Shown here: positions 8,213 to 16,171 of the stretch, in pieces
Position numbering within the stretch: position 1 is the first letter of the stretch
Layout of the letters: every line of letters begins with the position of its first letter
Assembly: GCF_000745185.1 (NCBI RefSeq)
Contig: NZ_JQNJ01000001.1
Location: 2,834,501-2,898,500 of the forward strand
Reading direction: 5' to 3'
Length of the DNA: 64,000 bases
Origin: Muricauda sp. MAR_2010_75
GTDB lineage: Bacteria; Bacteroidota; Bacteroidia; Flavobacteriales; Flavobacteriaceae
Translations under genes and position numbers: made by a program
The notes under the pieces: model-generated
Seen by the model: only the letters and a program-made list of their open reading frames with translations
Database searches by the model: none
Told to the model about the DNA's origin: nothing

Positions 8213-10612
8213 ATGATTACCAACACGGAAGTTGAAAGAAGAGGGAACCAGCATCCCAATCATATAGTCGATTTCAAACAGGAAAACGACAAACTATATT
8301 TTACCACTCAAAACGGAGTTATTTTGCAGGTTACCATATTGAGGGACAGCGCAATACGTTTCAGGTATGCTACCGAATACGTTTTTGAACCCGACTTTTC
8401 CTATGCCATTAGTGAAGATGTTAGTTTGGGTTACAATGAACTGGATGTAAAGGAAGAGATTCCGGAATACGTCATTACCACTTCCAAGATTAAAATCTTT
8501 ATCAACAAAACGGATCTTAAGGTCCAGATTGTGGATTTGGAAGATACCGTAATCTTGGAAGACGAACTGGGCTTTCATTGGGAGGAGAATTACGATTACG
8601 GGGGCAATGTGGTAAAAATGAGCAAAACCTGCCATTCCGGGGAAAGCTATTACGGAATGGGGGACAAAGCTTCGCATACCAATTTAAAGGGTAAACGTGT
8701 GAACAATTGGGTAACGGACTCTTATGCCTTCGGAAAAGATCAGGAGCCTTTGTATAAGTCCATCCCTTTTTATGTTGGACTCAAGGAAGGTATTGCCTAT
8801 GGTGTTTTTTTTGATAATTCCTTCAGTACCTACTTTGATTTTGCCAACGAGAAAAGAAATGTGACCAGTTTTTGGGCCGATGGTGGAGAGATGAACTATT
8901 ACTTTTTCTATGGACCCAAAATGAGCCAGGTGGTTGAAGCCTATACCGATCTGACCGGCGTGCCTGAACTTCCACCGTTGTGGGCTTTGGGGTTCCACCA
9001 ATCCAAATGGAGTTATTATCCAGAACGAAAGGTGAAAAAAATAGCCTCCACGTTCAGGAAACTCAAAATACCCTGTGATGCCATTTATTTGGATATCGAT
9101 TATATGGAGGGATTTCGATGTTTTACCTGGAACAACCGGTATTTCCCCAATCCCAAAAAAATGGTTGAAGAAATGGAGGAGGACGGGTTCAAGGTAATTA
9201 CCATGATCGATCCCGGGATAAAAATAGATCGGGATTATTGGGTATATCAACAAGCCATGGACAACGACTTTTTCTGTAAACGTGCCGATGGACCCCATTT
9301 TAAGGGAAAAGTTTGGCCAGGAGAGTGTAAATTTCCAGATTTCACCAATCCTGAAGTACGCGAATGGTGGGCTGGATTGTACAAAGAGATGATTGCTGAT
9401 ATGGGGGTTCGTGGGGTTTGGAACGACATGAACGAACCAGCTGTAATGGAAGTCCCCACCAAAACGGCCAATCTAGATGTTCGCCATGATTATGACGGTC
9501 ACCCTTGTAGCCATAGGAAGGCACACAATGTATATGGTATGCAAATGGTACGTGCCACGTATGAAGGTATAAAGAAATTCACCTTTCCAAGACGGCCTTT
9601 TGTGCTTACCCGAGCTGCCTATTCCGGTACACAGCGCTATTGTGCCACCTGGACGGGAGACAATGTGGCAACCTGGGAGCATTTATGGATTGCCAATGTA
9701 CAGATGCAGCGCATGTGCATGAGTGGATATTCGTTTGTTGGTTCGGATATTGGAGGTTTTGCAGAGCAGCCCAATGGGGAATTGTTTGCCAGATGGGTGC
9801 AATTGGCCATTTTCCACCCATTTTGTAGGGTGCATTCCAGCGGAGATCATGGTGATCAAGAACCGTGGTCTTTTGGAGAGGAGATAACCAATATTGTTCG
9901 AAAATATATCGAGTTACGATACCAATTACTGCCTTATTTGTATACCATGTTCTACAAGTATATTAAAGAGGGCATGCCCATGCTGCAATCGCTGGTTTTC
10001 TATGATCAAGAGGATACGCAGACGCATTTTAGGACAGATGAGTTCCTTTTCGGTGATAAAATGTTGGTCAGTCCAGTTCAAGAACCCAATGCCCAGGGAA
10101 GACGCATGTATTTTCCAAGGGGAAAGTGGTACAGTTACTGGACTGATGAGGTAATTACCGGAGGTATGGAAAAGTGGGTGCCCGCCGAAATCGATAAAAT
10201 TCCATTGTTCGTAAAGGAAGGGGCCATGATACCCAAATATCCCGTTCAACAATATGTGGGGGAAAAAGAAATCAAGGAATTGCGAATTGATGTCTACTAC
10301 AAGGAAGGTTTGGAAAATTCTAGCGTATATGAAGATCAACAAGACGGGTATGACTATAAAAAAGGACGTTTCAGTCTACGGAATTTTAGGTTACGGGGTA
10401 AAGAAAAAGAATTGATCATACAGCAATTCAAGGATGGTAATTTCATCACCCCGTATGAAAAACTTCAACTTTACTTCCATGGTTTGCCATTTGATATCGG
10501 AATGGTGGAATTGGACAATGAAGAGGTAAACCCAGAAGACATTAAATTGAATGGGGGCAACTCTATTGTGGTAAGCAAGGATTTTACAGAGCTCCATATT
10601 TTTGGAAAATAA
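8213..10612 (+). CDS. Glycoside hydrolase family 31 alpha-glucosidase
   Basis: A 799-residue GH31 enzyme, most likely an alpha-glucosidase that releases glucose from maltodextrins. There is an N-terminal beta-sandwich (about 1-240, with YYGMGDKASHTNLKG), the catalytic barrel (about 250-600), and C-terminal beta domains. The nucleophile is in the signature WNDMNEPA (Asp405). The acid-base is in WTGDN (Asp483). Further conserved motifs are FHQSKWSYYPE, IDYM, and FCRVHSSGDHGDQEPW near residue 550. No signal peptide is seen, so it should be cytoplasmic. It follows glgB, which suggests a role in glycogen or maltodextrin turnover. The palindrome upstream may control it. Alpha-xylosidase activity cannot be excluded from sequence alone. 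Confidence 0.9.
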   Translation: MITNTEVERRGNQHPNHIVDFKQENDKLYFTTQNGVILQVTILRDSAIRFRYATEYVFEPDFSYAISEDVSLGYNELDVKEEIPEYVITTSKIKIFINKTDLKVQIVDLEDTVILEDELGFHWEENYDYGGNVVKMSKTCHSGESYYGMGDKASHTNLKGKRVNNWVTDSYAFGKDQEPLYKSIPFYVGLKEGIAYGVFFDNSFSTYFDFANEKRNVTSFWADGGEMNYYFFYGPKMSQVVEAYTDLTGVPELPPLWALGFHQSKWSYYPERKVKKIASTFRKLKIPCDAIYLDIDYMEGFRCFTWNNRYFPNPKKMVEEMEEDGFKVITMIDPGIKIDRDYWVYQQAMDNDFFCKRADGPHFKGKVWPGECKFPDFTNPEVREWWAGLYKEMIADMGVRGVWNDMNEPAVMEVPTKTANLDVRHDYDGHPCSHRKAHNVYGMQMVRATYEGIKKFTFPRRPFVLTRAAYSGTQRYCATWTGDNVATWEHLWIANVQMQRMCMSGYSFVGSDIGGFAEQPNGELFARWVQLAIFHPFCRVHSSGDHGDQEPWSFGEEITNIVRKYIELRYQLLPYLYTMFYKYIKEGMPMLQSLVFYDQEDTQTHFRTDEFLFGDKMLVSPVQEPNAQGRRMYFPRGKWYSYWTDEVITGGMEKWVPAEIDKIPLFVKEGAMIPKYPVQQYVGEKEIKELRIDVYYKEGLENSSVYEDQQDGYDYKKGRFSLRNFRLRGKEKELIIQQFKDGNFITPYEKLQLYFHGLPFDIGMVELDNEEVNPEDIKLNGGNSIVVSKDFTELHIFGK

Positions 10613-10617
10613 TTTTG
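10610..10617 (+). promoter_or_regulatory. Possible -7 element for the M48 gene
   Basis: TAATTTTG overlaps the GH31 stop codon and matches TAnnTTTG at a suitable distance (about 38 bp) from the M48 start. No convincing -33 TTG is found, so this is tentative. Confidence 0.3.
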
Positions 10618-10654
10618 TAATTTTCCTTCTACTAAACACTATTAAAAATTACGT

Positions 10655-11464
10655 ATGAAAAGGTTGATTTTGACGGTAGCGGTATTCTTGGTTGTGGCCG
10701 CATGCAAAACAAATCCGTTTACCGGAAAGAGCACACTCAATTTTTATCCCAACAGTCAAATTTTTCCCATGGCATTTGCCCAATATGACGAGTTTTTGGG
10801 AGATAATAAAGTGATTACAGGAACATCAGATGCCCAAATGATCACTAGGGTTGGGCAGCGTATAGCTTCTGCCGCGGAACGATGGTTGAGTGCAAATGGG
10901 TATCCTGGCTATTTAAAAGACTATAAGTGGGAATACAATCTGGTAGATGATGAAACGGTGAACGCTTGGTGTATGCCCGGCGGTAAAATTGTGTTTTACA
11001 CCGGTATATTGCCCATAACCCAAAATGAAACTGGGATAGCCGTGGTCATGGGGCATGAGGTGGCGCATGCTTTGGCCGATCATGGAGCACAACGCATGAG
11101 CGCAGGAATGTTGCAACAAATTGGTGCGGTTGCGGGAAACGTGGCCATACAAGATCCTGAAAAAAGAAACATGTTCAACCAAGCCTATGGGTTGGGGTCT
11201 ACAGTTGGGGTAATGTTGCCTTTCAGCAGAAGCCACGAGACAGAAGCAGACCGAATTGGGTTACAGATTATGGCCATTGCGGGCTATAATCCAGACGAGG
11301 CCGCACAACTGTGGCAACGTATGAAGGCCCAATCTGGTGGACAGGCACCACCTGAATTTTTGAGCACCCACCCCTCCAATGATACCCGGATCAGTAATTT
11401 AACGGCTTGGGCACCAGCGGCTAAACAAGAAGCCCGTAAATTTGGCGTAACATCATTCAAGTAA
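10655..11464 (+). CDS. M48-family metalloprotease lipoprotein
   Basis: A membrane-anchored zinc protease of 269 residues. The signal peptide ends at Cys17 (VVAAC), a lipobox, so the enzyme sits in the periplasm or inner face of the outer membrane. The zinc site is HEVAHALADH (His134, His138, catalytic Glu135), with the third ligand Glu195 in SRSHETEADRIG. After the second motif comes the typical WQRMKAQSGGQAPPEFLSTHPSNDTRISNL, seen in BepA/Oma1-like proteins. It is shorter than BepA because it lacks the TPR part. A role in envelope quality control is inferred from the family. Confidence 0.9.
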   Translation: MKRLILTVAVFLVVAACKTNPFTGKSTLNFYPNSQIFPMAFAQYDEFLGDNKVITGTSDAQMITRVGQRIASAAERWLSANGYPGYLKDYKWEYNLVDDETVNAWCMPGGKIVFYTGILPITQNETGIAVVMGHEVAHALADHGAQRMSAGMLQQIGAVAGNVAIQDPEKRNMFNQAYGLGSTVGVMLPFSRSHETEADRIGLQIMAIAGYNPDEAAQLWQRMKAQSGGQAPPEFLSTHPSNDTRISNLTAWAPAAKQEARKFGVTSFK

Positions 11465-11484
11465 ATTGGGATTTAACAAAACCA

Positions 11485-11565
11485 AAAATGTCATTTTGAG
11501 CCAGTGGAAAGCTTGTTTCGGTTGAAACAGGTTTCACAAAAAGTTCGGAATGACATTTTCTTTTT
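11485..11565. repeat. Inverted repeat, REP-like, with T tail
   Basis: AAAATGTCATT (11485-11495) is perfectly complementary to AATGACATTTT (11549-11559), enclosing a less-paired core and followed by a T-rich stretch. It resembles the dispersed 'GTCATT...AATGAC' palindromes of flavobacterial intergenic DNA and can also terminate transcription of the M48 gene. Confidence 0.55.
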
Positions 11566-11576
11566 AACCAACCACC

Positions 11577-12899
11577 ATGGCACAAGTACTGGCATTAAAA
11601 GGGAGTAAAAAACTATTGAATGCTTGGGCATTTTATGATTGGGCCAACTCGGTCTACAGTCTGGTCATTTCCTCTGCGGTCTTTCCCATTTTTTACGGAG
11701 CCCTTTTCCGTGTGGCCGGCATTGAAAAAGTTTCCGTTTTTGGTGGGGAAATAGCCCGGGCCCCTCTCATCAGTTATGTTACCTCCTTAGCTTTTGTCTT
11801 TATTGCCATTGTGACCCCTTTGGTGTCAGGAATTGCGGACTATATGGGGAACAAGAGGATTTTTCTGAAATTTTTCTGCTATTTGGGAGCACTATCCTGT
11901 ATTGGTCTTTACTGGTTTTCCTTGGAGAACATCTATTTTGGACTAACATGCTATTTCTTTGGTTTGGTCGGATTTTGGGTCAGTTTCGCCATCAACAATT
12001 CCTATTTGCCGGATATTGCCTATCCCGAACAGCAAGACGGCATCAGCGCCAAGGGATTTTCTTTTGGGTATGTTGGCAGTGTCATTTTATTGGTGTTCAA
12101 CTTGGCCATGGTGATGCAACCCGATGTTTTTGGAATTACGGACAGTGGGGGAGAGGCAGCCGAAATCAAGGCCATGAAGTACTCCTTCATCTCTGTAGGG
12201 ATATGGTGGGCACTTTTTAGTCAATATACATTTAAGCACTTGCCCAAGGGCTATAAGCGTGAAGGTGAACGGAAAAACATCATCTTGAATGGATTTCGCG
12301 AACTCAAAAGTGTTTGGAAACAATTGGAGTCTGAAACCCGATTGAAACAGTATTTGGGCGCTTTTTTTGTCTACAGCATGGCGGTCCAGACCGTAATGTT
12401 GATCGCTACCTATTTTGGTGAGGAAGAAATTGCATGGGGTTCTGACAGTGAGCGGACTACTGGACTCATCGTGAGTATTTTGGTCATTCAGATTGTGGCC
12501 ATCTTGGGAGCTACCCTTACGGCTAAGGCCTCCAGTAGATATGGAAACATCAGAACATTGATTGTCATCAACTGTATTTGGGTGATGTTATGCGTGTATG
12601 CTTATTTTTTGCAAACACCGATGGACTTTTATATAGCGGCAAGTTTTGTAGGTCTTGTTATGGGGGGTATTCAGGCCTTGTCACGATCGACCTATTCCAA
12701 ATTTTTGCCCGAGACCACCGACACCACTTCATTCTTCAGTTTTTATGATGTGGCCGAAAAGATAGGCATCATCATAGGAACGTTCATGTACGGCTTTGTT
12801 TCGCAAGTCACGGGAAGCATGCGAAACAGTATCATATTTTTAGGGCTTTTCTTTTTGGCGGGAATATTCTTACTGGCCCGGGTCAACAATAAAAAATAA
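11577..12899 (+). CDS. MFS permease, UMF1/Atg22-like
   Basis: A 440-residue inner-membrane protein with about twelve hydrophobic helices. The N-terminal LNAWAFYDWANSVYSLVISSAVFPIFY is the signature of the UMF1 (Atg22-like) branch of the major facilitator superfamily. The second half contains GGIQALSRSTYSKFLPE, another conserved segment of that branch. The yeast relative exports amino acids from the vacuole, but bacterial substrates are not established. It is flanked by a REP-like hairpin and a strong terminator and is probably a single-gene unit. Confidence 0.85.
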   Translation: MAQVLALKGSKKLLNAWAFYDWANSVYSLVISSAVFPIFYGALFRVAGIEKVSVFGGEIARAPLISYVTSLAFVFIAIVTPLVSGIADYMGNKRIFLKFFCYLGALSCIGLYWFSLENIYFGLTCYFFGLVGFWVSFAINNSYLPDIAYPEQQDGISAKGFSFGYVGSVILLVFNLAMVMQPDVFGITDSGGEAAEIKAMKYSFISVGIWWALFSQYTFKHLPKGYKREGERKNIILNGFRELKSVWKQLESETRLKQYLGAFFVYSMAVQTVMLIATYFGEEEIAWGSDSERTTGLIVSILVIQIVAILGATLTAKASSRYGNIRTLIVINCIWVMLCVYAYFLQTPMDFYIAASFVGLVMGGIQALSRSTYSKFLPETTDTTSFFSFYDVAEKIGIIIGTFMYGFVSQVTGSMRNSIIFLGLFFLAGIFLLARVNNKK

Positions 12900-12902
12900 T
12901 AA

Positions 12903-12936
12903 AAAAAGCCCCGTTTTGTAGGGCTTTTTCGTTTTT
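12903..12936. terminator. Bidirectional terminator
   Basis: Stem AAAAAGCCC (12903-12911) / GGGCTTTTT (12921-12929), with T runs on both strands. It lies between the convergent MFS gene and the GIN-domain gene and can serve both. Confidence 0.8.
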
Positions 12937-12940
12937 TGAT

Positions 12941-12983
12941 TGGCCCTTAGCTTCGACTACGCTCAGCATAAATTTGCTCAGGG
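12941..12983. repeat. Dispersed repeat with TTCGACTACGCTCAGC core
   Basis: GCCCTTAG ... CTCAGGGC forms an imperfect hairpin around TTCGACTACGCTCAGC. A variant core (TTCGGCTGCGCTCAG) occurs at 20083-20097. Such sequences are common intergenic repeats in flavobacteria. Confidence 0.5.
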
Positions 12984-13000
12984 CAAGAGATAAACTCCTT

Positions 13001-13726
13001 TTATCCTCGGGAAATGTCTCCAGAGCCTGAGGATTTGCTATTGATTTTCTTTGGATTGCCACGATAATGGATGTCTCCCGATCCAGATACCCGTGCATCT
13101 ATGGATTGGTTGGCGGTGACTCTTATATCTGCGGACCCGGAGACCGCTGCGGTAACGTGCTCCGCCTCTAGATCATAAGCCTTTATGTCGCCTGACCCTG
13201 AAACCTGAACATTGAAATCCATGGTTTTCCCGGATAAATTAATGTCTCCAGATCCAGATAGGGCAGCCTCTATATCTTGGGCCTCAACCATCAGGCTAAT
13301 ATCTCCAGACCCTGCTATCCGGGTACTAAAGCGATTTGATTTTATTGTGGTCTTACCCACAATGTCCCCAGAACCAGAAAGGGAAACCTCGCTGATGGAT
13401 TCAATGGGAACGGTAATATGGATTCCTTTGCCCCAACTGGATGGTCTTAGATTGACTCCTCTTTCAACTTTTATTACCAAGGTTCCATTTTTTACCTCTG
13501 TCTTTACATATTCCAACAGATTGGATTCGCCTTCAAGAGTAATTTCACCTTCGCGGCCATCCACCAAATCCACATCGAACCAACCGGCCAATGCCACACC
13601 GTCGTAATTGCCAACGGAGCGTTCAATGGTCACAACATTGCCATCCCCTTTTATTCTTTTGCCCCATTGGGCGTTTGTAATGGCCACAGTGCAAAGTGCC
13701 AAGACCAATATGATACCTTTTCTCAT
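13001..13726 (-). CDS. Head GIN (DUF2807) domain secreted protein
   Basis: A 241-residue exported protein with a signal peptide (MRKGIILVLALCTVAITNAQ). The body is a right-handed repeat protein: seven copies of a G-S-G/A-D-I motif (SGSGDI and close variants) recur at about 20-residue steps, ending with SGSGDISRG. This is the pattern of the putative auto-transporter adhesin 'head GIN' domain, which likely folds as a beta-helix. The ATG at 13726 is preferred over a start 19 codons upstream because it begins the signal peptide. It is the last gene of a sigma / anti-sigma / DUF4097 / GIN cluster and probably a target of that sigma factor. Its role is unknown. Confidence 0.85.
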   Translation of the reverse strand: MRKGIILVLALCTVAITNAQWGKRIKGDGNVVTIERSVGNYDGVALAGWFDVDLVDGREGEITLEGESNLLEYVKTEVKNGTLVIKVERGVNLRPSSWGKGIHITVPIESISEVSLSGSGDIVGKTTIKSNRFSTRIAGSGDISLMVEAQDIEAALSGSGDINLSGKTMDFNVQVSGSGDIKAYDLEAEHVTAAVSGSADIRVTANQSIDARVSGSGDIHYRGNPKKINSKSSGSGDISRG

Positions 13727-13757
13727 GATTCTGTTTTTAATTGTTTTTTGATATGAT

Positions 13758-14852
13758 TTAGTTTTTAGAAAATGTGATTCCACCGTAATCCGTAGTGATA
13801 TTTATGCGGTTTCCGGAGTTTTCTTTTCCATAATAGCCTTTGTAATATTTTTCGGTGTTTTTTTCCTTGCTGATGCTAATTTCAAAATCGTCTTTGCCAC
13901 TTACCCCCGCATATTCCGCAACAATTTCAAAATCAAAGTAGTATTCAGGATGGTATCCAATTTTTATTCCGGTATAATCGGTTCTAATGTCCACATTTCC
14001 AGCATCCGGGGCCAACTCATCAATCCGTAGTGACCCATAATCGCTGGTAATGCTAACGTTGCCGTGCACTGTTCCCAGTTTTACACCGATATAATCCCCA
14101 TTCCCATTCACATTTTTCACATTGTGGGCCTCAAGAGATCCATAGTCGCTGGAATATTCCAAATTGTCCATCTCTTCAATTACGGCATTGGTATAATCAG
14201 CCTTTATAGTAAGGTTACCAGCTTTTTCAATGGTAAAACCAGAATAATCCGCAACAATTTCACCACTGTTTACATACCCAAAATGAGATCTTGAGGTGTA
14301 ATCAAATCGGAGTTCATTGTTGCGTCCCCGAAGTTCACCAGCATCAATTTTACCATAATCACAGTTGATCTTGGCATGACCATCAATACGGTCCAAGAAA
14401 ATACTTCCATAATCGTTGTTGAGGTTAACACTGTTCTTTACAGGTAGTTTAATGGTATAGTTTACCTGTACATTAATGTTTCTGTGCTTGCCCCAGTTCC
14501 ACCCCCAGCTGTTACCACGATCTCCAAAAAGAGTTCTGGCGGACACCATGCTGGAACTGTTCTCAAAGTCAACATTGATTTCGTTTAAACGCTCCTGTAC
14601 GCGATCTTCATCATTTCCATTGGCCTTGATGTGCACCTCGATGACTACTCTGTTTTCATTCCAAGAGGTAATGTTAAGGTTGCCGTAGCTATTGTTCACC
14701 TTGAACAAGGCATCCGAATTTACATTGAACTCCCGTTTTATGGTTTTCTCCTTGGTGTACTTGCCATTCATACCATCGGTATAAGCGCTCAGTGTTAGGG
14801 GAACGAGCGTCAAGGCCAAAAGGAAACTCTTATATAGTAATGTTTTCATCAT
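13758..14852 (-). CDS. DUF4097-like secreted repeat protein
   Basis: A 364-residue exported protein with a signal peptide of about 22 residues (MMKTLLYKSFLLALTLVPLTLSA). From residue about 45 it is built of short repeats of about 20 residues, each centred on D-Y-G, D-Y-T or a variant (about eleven copies, such as NDYGSI, SDYGSL, RTDYTGI, TTDYGGI). This gives a predicted beta-solenoid like that of DUF4097/DUF4098 proteins. Its start overlaps the 3' end of the anti-sigma-like gene by 23 bp. The sequence suggests an extracytoplasmic structural or sensing role, not an enzyme. Confidence 0.8.
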   Translation of the reverse strand: MMKTLLYKSFLLALTLVPLTLSAYTDGMNGKYTKEKTIKREFNVNSDALFKVNNSYGNLNITSWNENRVVIEVHIKANGNDEDRVQERLNEINVDFENSSSMVSARTLFGDRGNSWGWNWGKHRNINVQVNYTIKLPVKNSVNLNNDYGSIFLDRIDGHAKINCDYGKIDAGELRGRNNELRFDYTSRSHFGYVNSGEIVADYSGFTIEKAGNLTIKADYTNAVIEEMDNLEYSSDYGSLEAHNVKNVNGNGDYIGVKLGTVHGNVSITSDYGSLRIDELAPDAGNVDIRTDYTGIKIGYHPEYYFDFEIVAEYAGVSGKDDFEISISKEKNTEKYYKGYYGKENSGNRINITTDYGGITFSKN

Positions 14853-15396
14853 TGTATGATTTTAAATTTTTAATACTTTCTATTTGGCTCAAAACATCTT
14901 TTAAAAGATCAATTCTTGTTTGGAAGTTGAAAATCATGGCGTTTAAGATAATTTTACTGTCACCGCCATTGACGAGGTCTTGCTCCAAGCTTTTATAATC
15001 TTTTTCCAACTTTTTCAATTGCAGCAAAGTGTCATCCACCAATTGCGCAGTTTCAGGGGATTTTTCATTTTTCAATAGGACTACCTGTTCTTCAATGAGA
15101 TTGGCAAAGTAGAACTCGGTTTGGGAAACTTCCGGTGAAATTTCCACTACTTGCTGCTCAAGACTGGGGCCAATCCCCAAAACTTGGAAGGCCAAAATGC
15201 CAATAATTGCTATGGATGCCGCAATGGACAGGGGTTTCCACCAGGTTGACCTGTTTTTGTGGATGGAAACTGTACCATTGGCCTGGTTCAGTTTCTCCAA
15301 GAAGCGATCTTGGTGCCCACTTTGCGGTTCTTCAAGGTCAAACTGTCCTTGAAGCCTATTAAACAACTGATATAATTTATCTTCCTTCATGGTCAA
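14830..15396 (-). CDS. Membrane anti-sigma factor-like protein
   Basis: A 188-residue protein with one transmembrane helix (about residues 51-70, PLSIAASIAIIGILAFQVLG). The N-terminal part of about 50 residues is cytoplasmic and carries LYQLFNRLQGQFD. The C-terminal half is periplasmic and rich in predicted coiled coil (about 105-180). It overlaps the upstream ECF sigma gene by 4 bp (ATGA), the usual arrangement for a sigma / anti-sigma pair. No zinc-binding HxxxCxxC anti-sigma motif is present, so the assignment rests on topology and position. Confidence 0.7.
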   Translation of the reverse strand: MTMKEDKLYQLFNRLQGQFDLEEPQSGHQDRFLEKLNQANGTVSIHKNRSTWWKPLSIAASIAIIGILAFQVLGIGPSLEQQVVEISPEVSQTEFYFANLIEEQVVLLKNEKSPETAQLVDDTLLQLKKLEKDYKSLEQDLVNGGDSKIILNAMIFNFQTRIDLLKDVLSQIESIKNLKSYNDENITI

Positions 15397-15950
15397 ACAT
15401 TTAAAGTCAATTTTTTTCTAAGGCTTTCCTTGGCCCTGGAAATGGTAGTTCTGCAATTGGCATAACTAATGTTCATTATTTCACTTATTTCTTCGTAATC
15501 GTACCCTTCAATTAAATGTAAGGTCAAAGAAACTCTGTAGTTGTCTTTTAAACTTTTCATGGTTTCCATCACTTTTTGAGCCTTTAGTTCAGCAAAACCA
15601 TCTGCATTCAAATCAACCGCATCATTATCTTCGACCTTGTACATTATGTCATCCAAGTCAACAGCCCTTCTTTTTTGCTGCTTTTTGTAATGATGGATAC
15701 TGTTGTTGATCACAATCCGCTTTAACCATGCCCCAAAGGCAACCTCCCCTTTAAATGTGTGCAGTTTCGTAAACGCGTTCAAGAACGATTCCTGCATAAC
15801 ATCCTCTGCTTCGGCGGAATCCTTTACAATCCTAAAAGCAGTGTTGTACATAGCTTTGTAATAGCGATTGTAAACCTCCAATTGTGCACTTTGTTTTCCC
15901 TGCATGCACGATTTCAGCAGTGTATCAATATGTTCATTTTGGTGGCTCAA
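15393..15950 (-). CDS. ECF-type RNA polymerase sigma factor
   Basis: A 185-residue sigma-70 family regulator of the extracytoplasmic-function group. Region 2 covers about residues 20-95 (YNTAFRIVKDSAEAEDVMQESF, then WLKRIVINNSIHHYKKQ). Region 4 covers about 125-185 (LIEGYDYEEISEIMNIS ... RAKESLRKKL), with its helix-turn-helix. It leads a minus-strand operon with the anti-sigma-like protein and two secreted repeat proteins, which may be its regulon. About 30 residues of acidic linker separate the two regions. Confidence 0.9.
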   Translation of the reverse strand: MSHQNEHIDTLLKSCMQGKQSAQLEVYNRYYKAMYNTAFRIVKDSAEAEDVMQESFLNAFTKLHTFKGEVAFGAWLKRIVINNSIHHYKKQQKRRAVDLDDIMYKVEDNDAVDLNADGFAELKAQKVMETMKSLKDNYRVSLTLHLIEGYDYEEISEIMNISYANCRTTISRAKESLRKKLTLNV

Positions 15951-16024
15951 AAAATGATTGATTTGTCTTATAGAGGTGTGAATTTATCAATTGTTACACT
16001 TTTTTCTTAAAATTTAATTTTTAA

Positions 16025-16039
16025 TGGCACAGGAATTGC
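16025..16039 (+). promoter_or_regulatory. Sigma-54 type -24/-12 promoter of lon
   Basis: TGGCAC, 5 nt, TTGC matches the RpoN consensus TGGCACN5TTGC exactly. It lies 143 bp upstream of the lon start on the same strand and predicts a leader of about 115 nt. This suggests lon is controlled through sigma-54 and an enhancer-binding activator. Confidence 0.6.
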
Positions 16040-16125
16040 CTATTTAGGGGTGAAGATGAGCCAAATATTCCTTATGTATATTGATTTTAAGGAAGTTGCA
16101 ATGGCTTTTTGATTTAATAAAAAGG

Positions 16126-16171
16126 GTCAGATTATGTCGTTTCTGACAAAATGGCCGATATGACGAAATGG
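16126..16171 (+). repeat. Inverted and direct repeats in the lon leader
   Basis: GTCAGA (16126-16131) is complementary to TCTGAC (16142-16147). TGACAAAATGG (16144-16154) is repeated as TGACGAAATGG (16161-16171), the second copy covering the lon start codon. The pattern could be a binding site or a small RNA thermometer-like leader; neither is shown. Confidence 0.4.

Noticed and set aside
8684..9298. 204-codon open frame opposite the GH31 gene
   Set aside because: It is a shadow frame caused by codon bias of the enzyme gene; its translation has no recognisable domain.
12883..13098. Small minus-strand open frame after the MFS gene
   Set aside because: It spans a terminator and a dispersed repeat and runs into the GIN gene in another frame.
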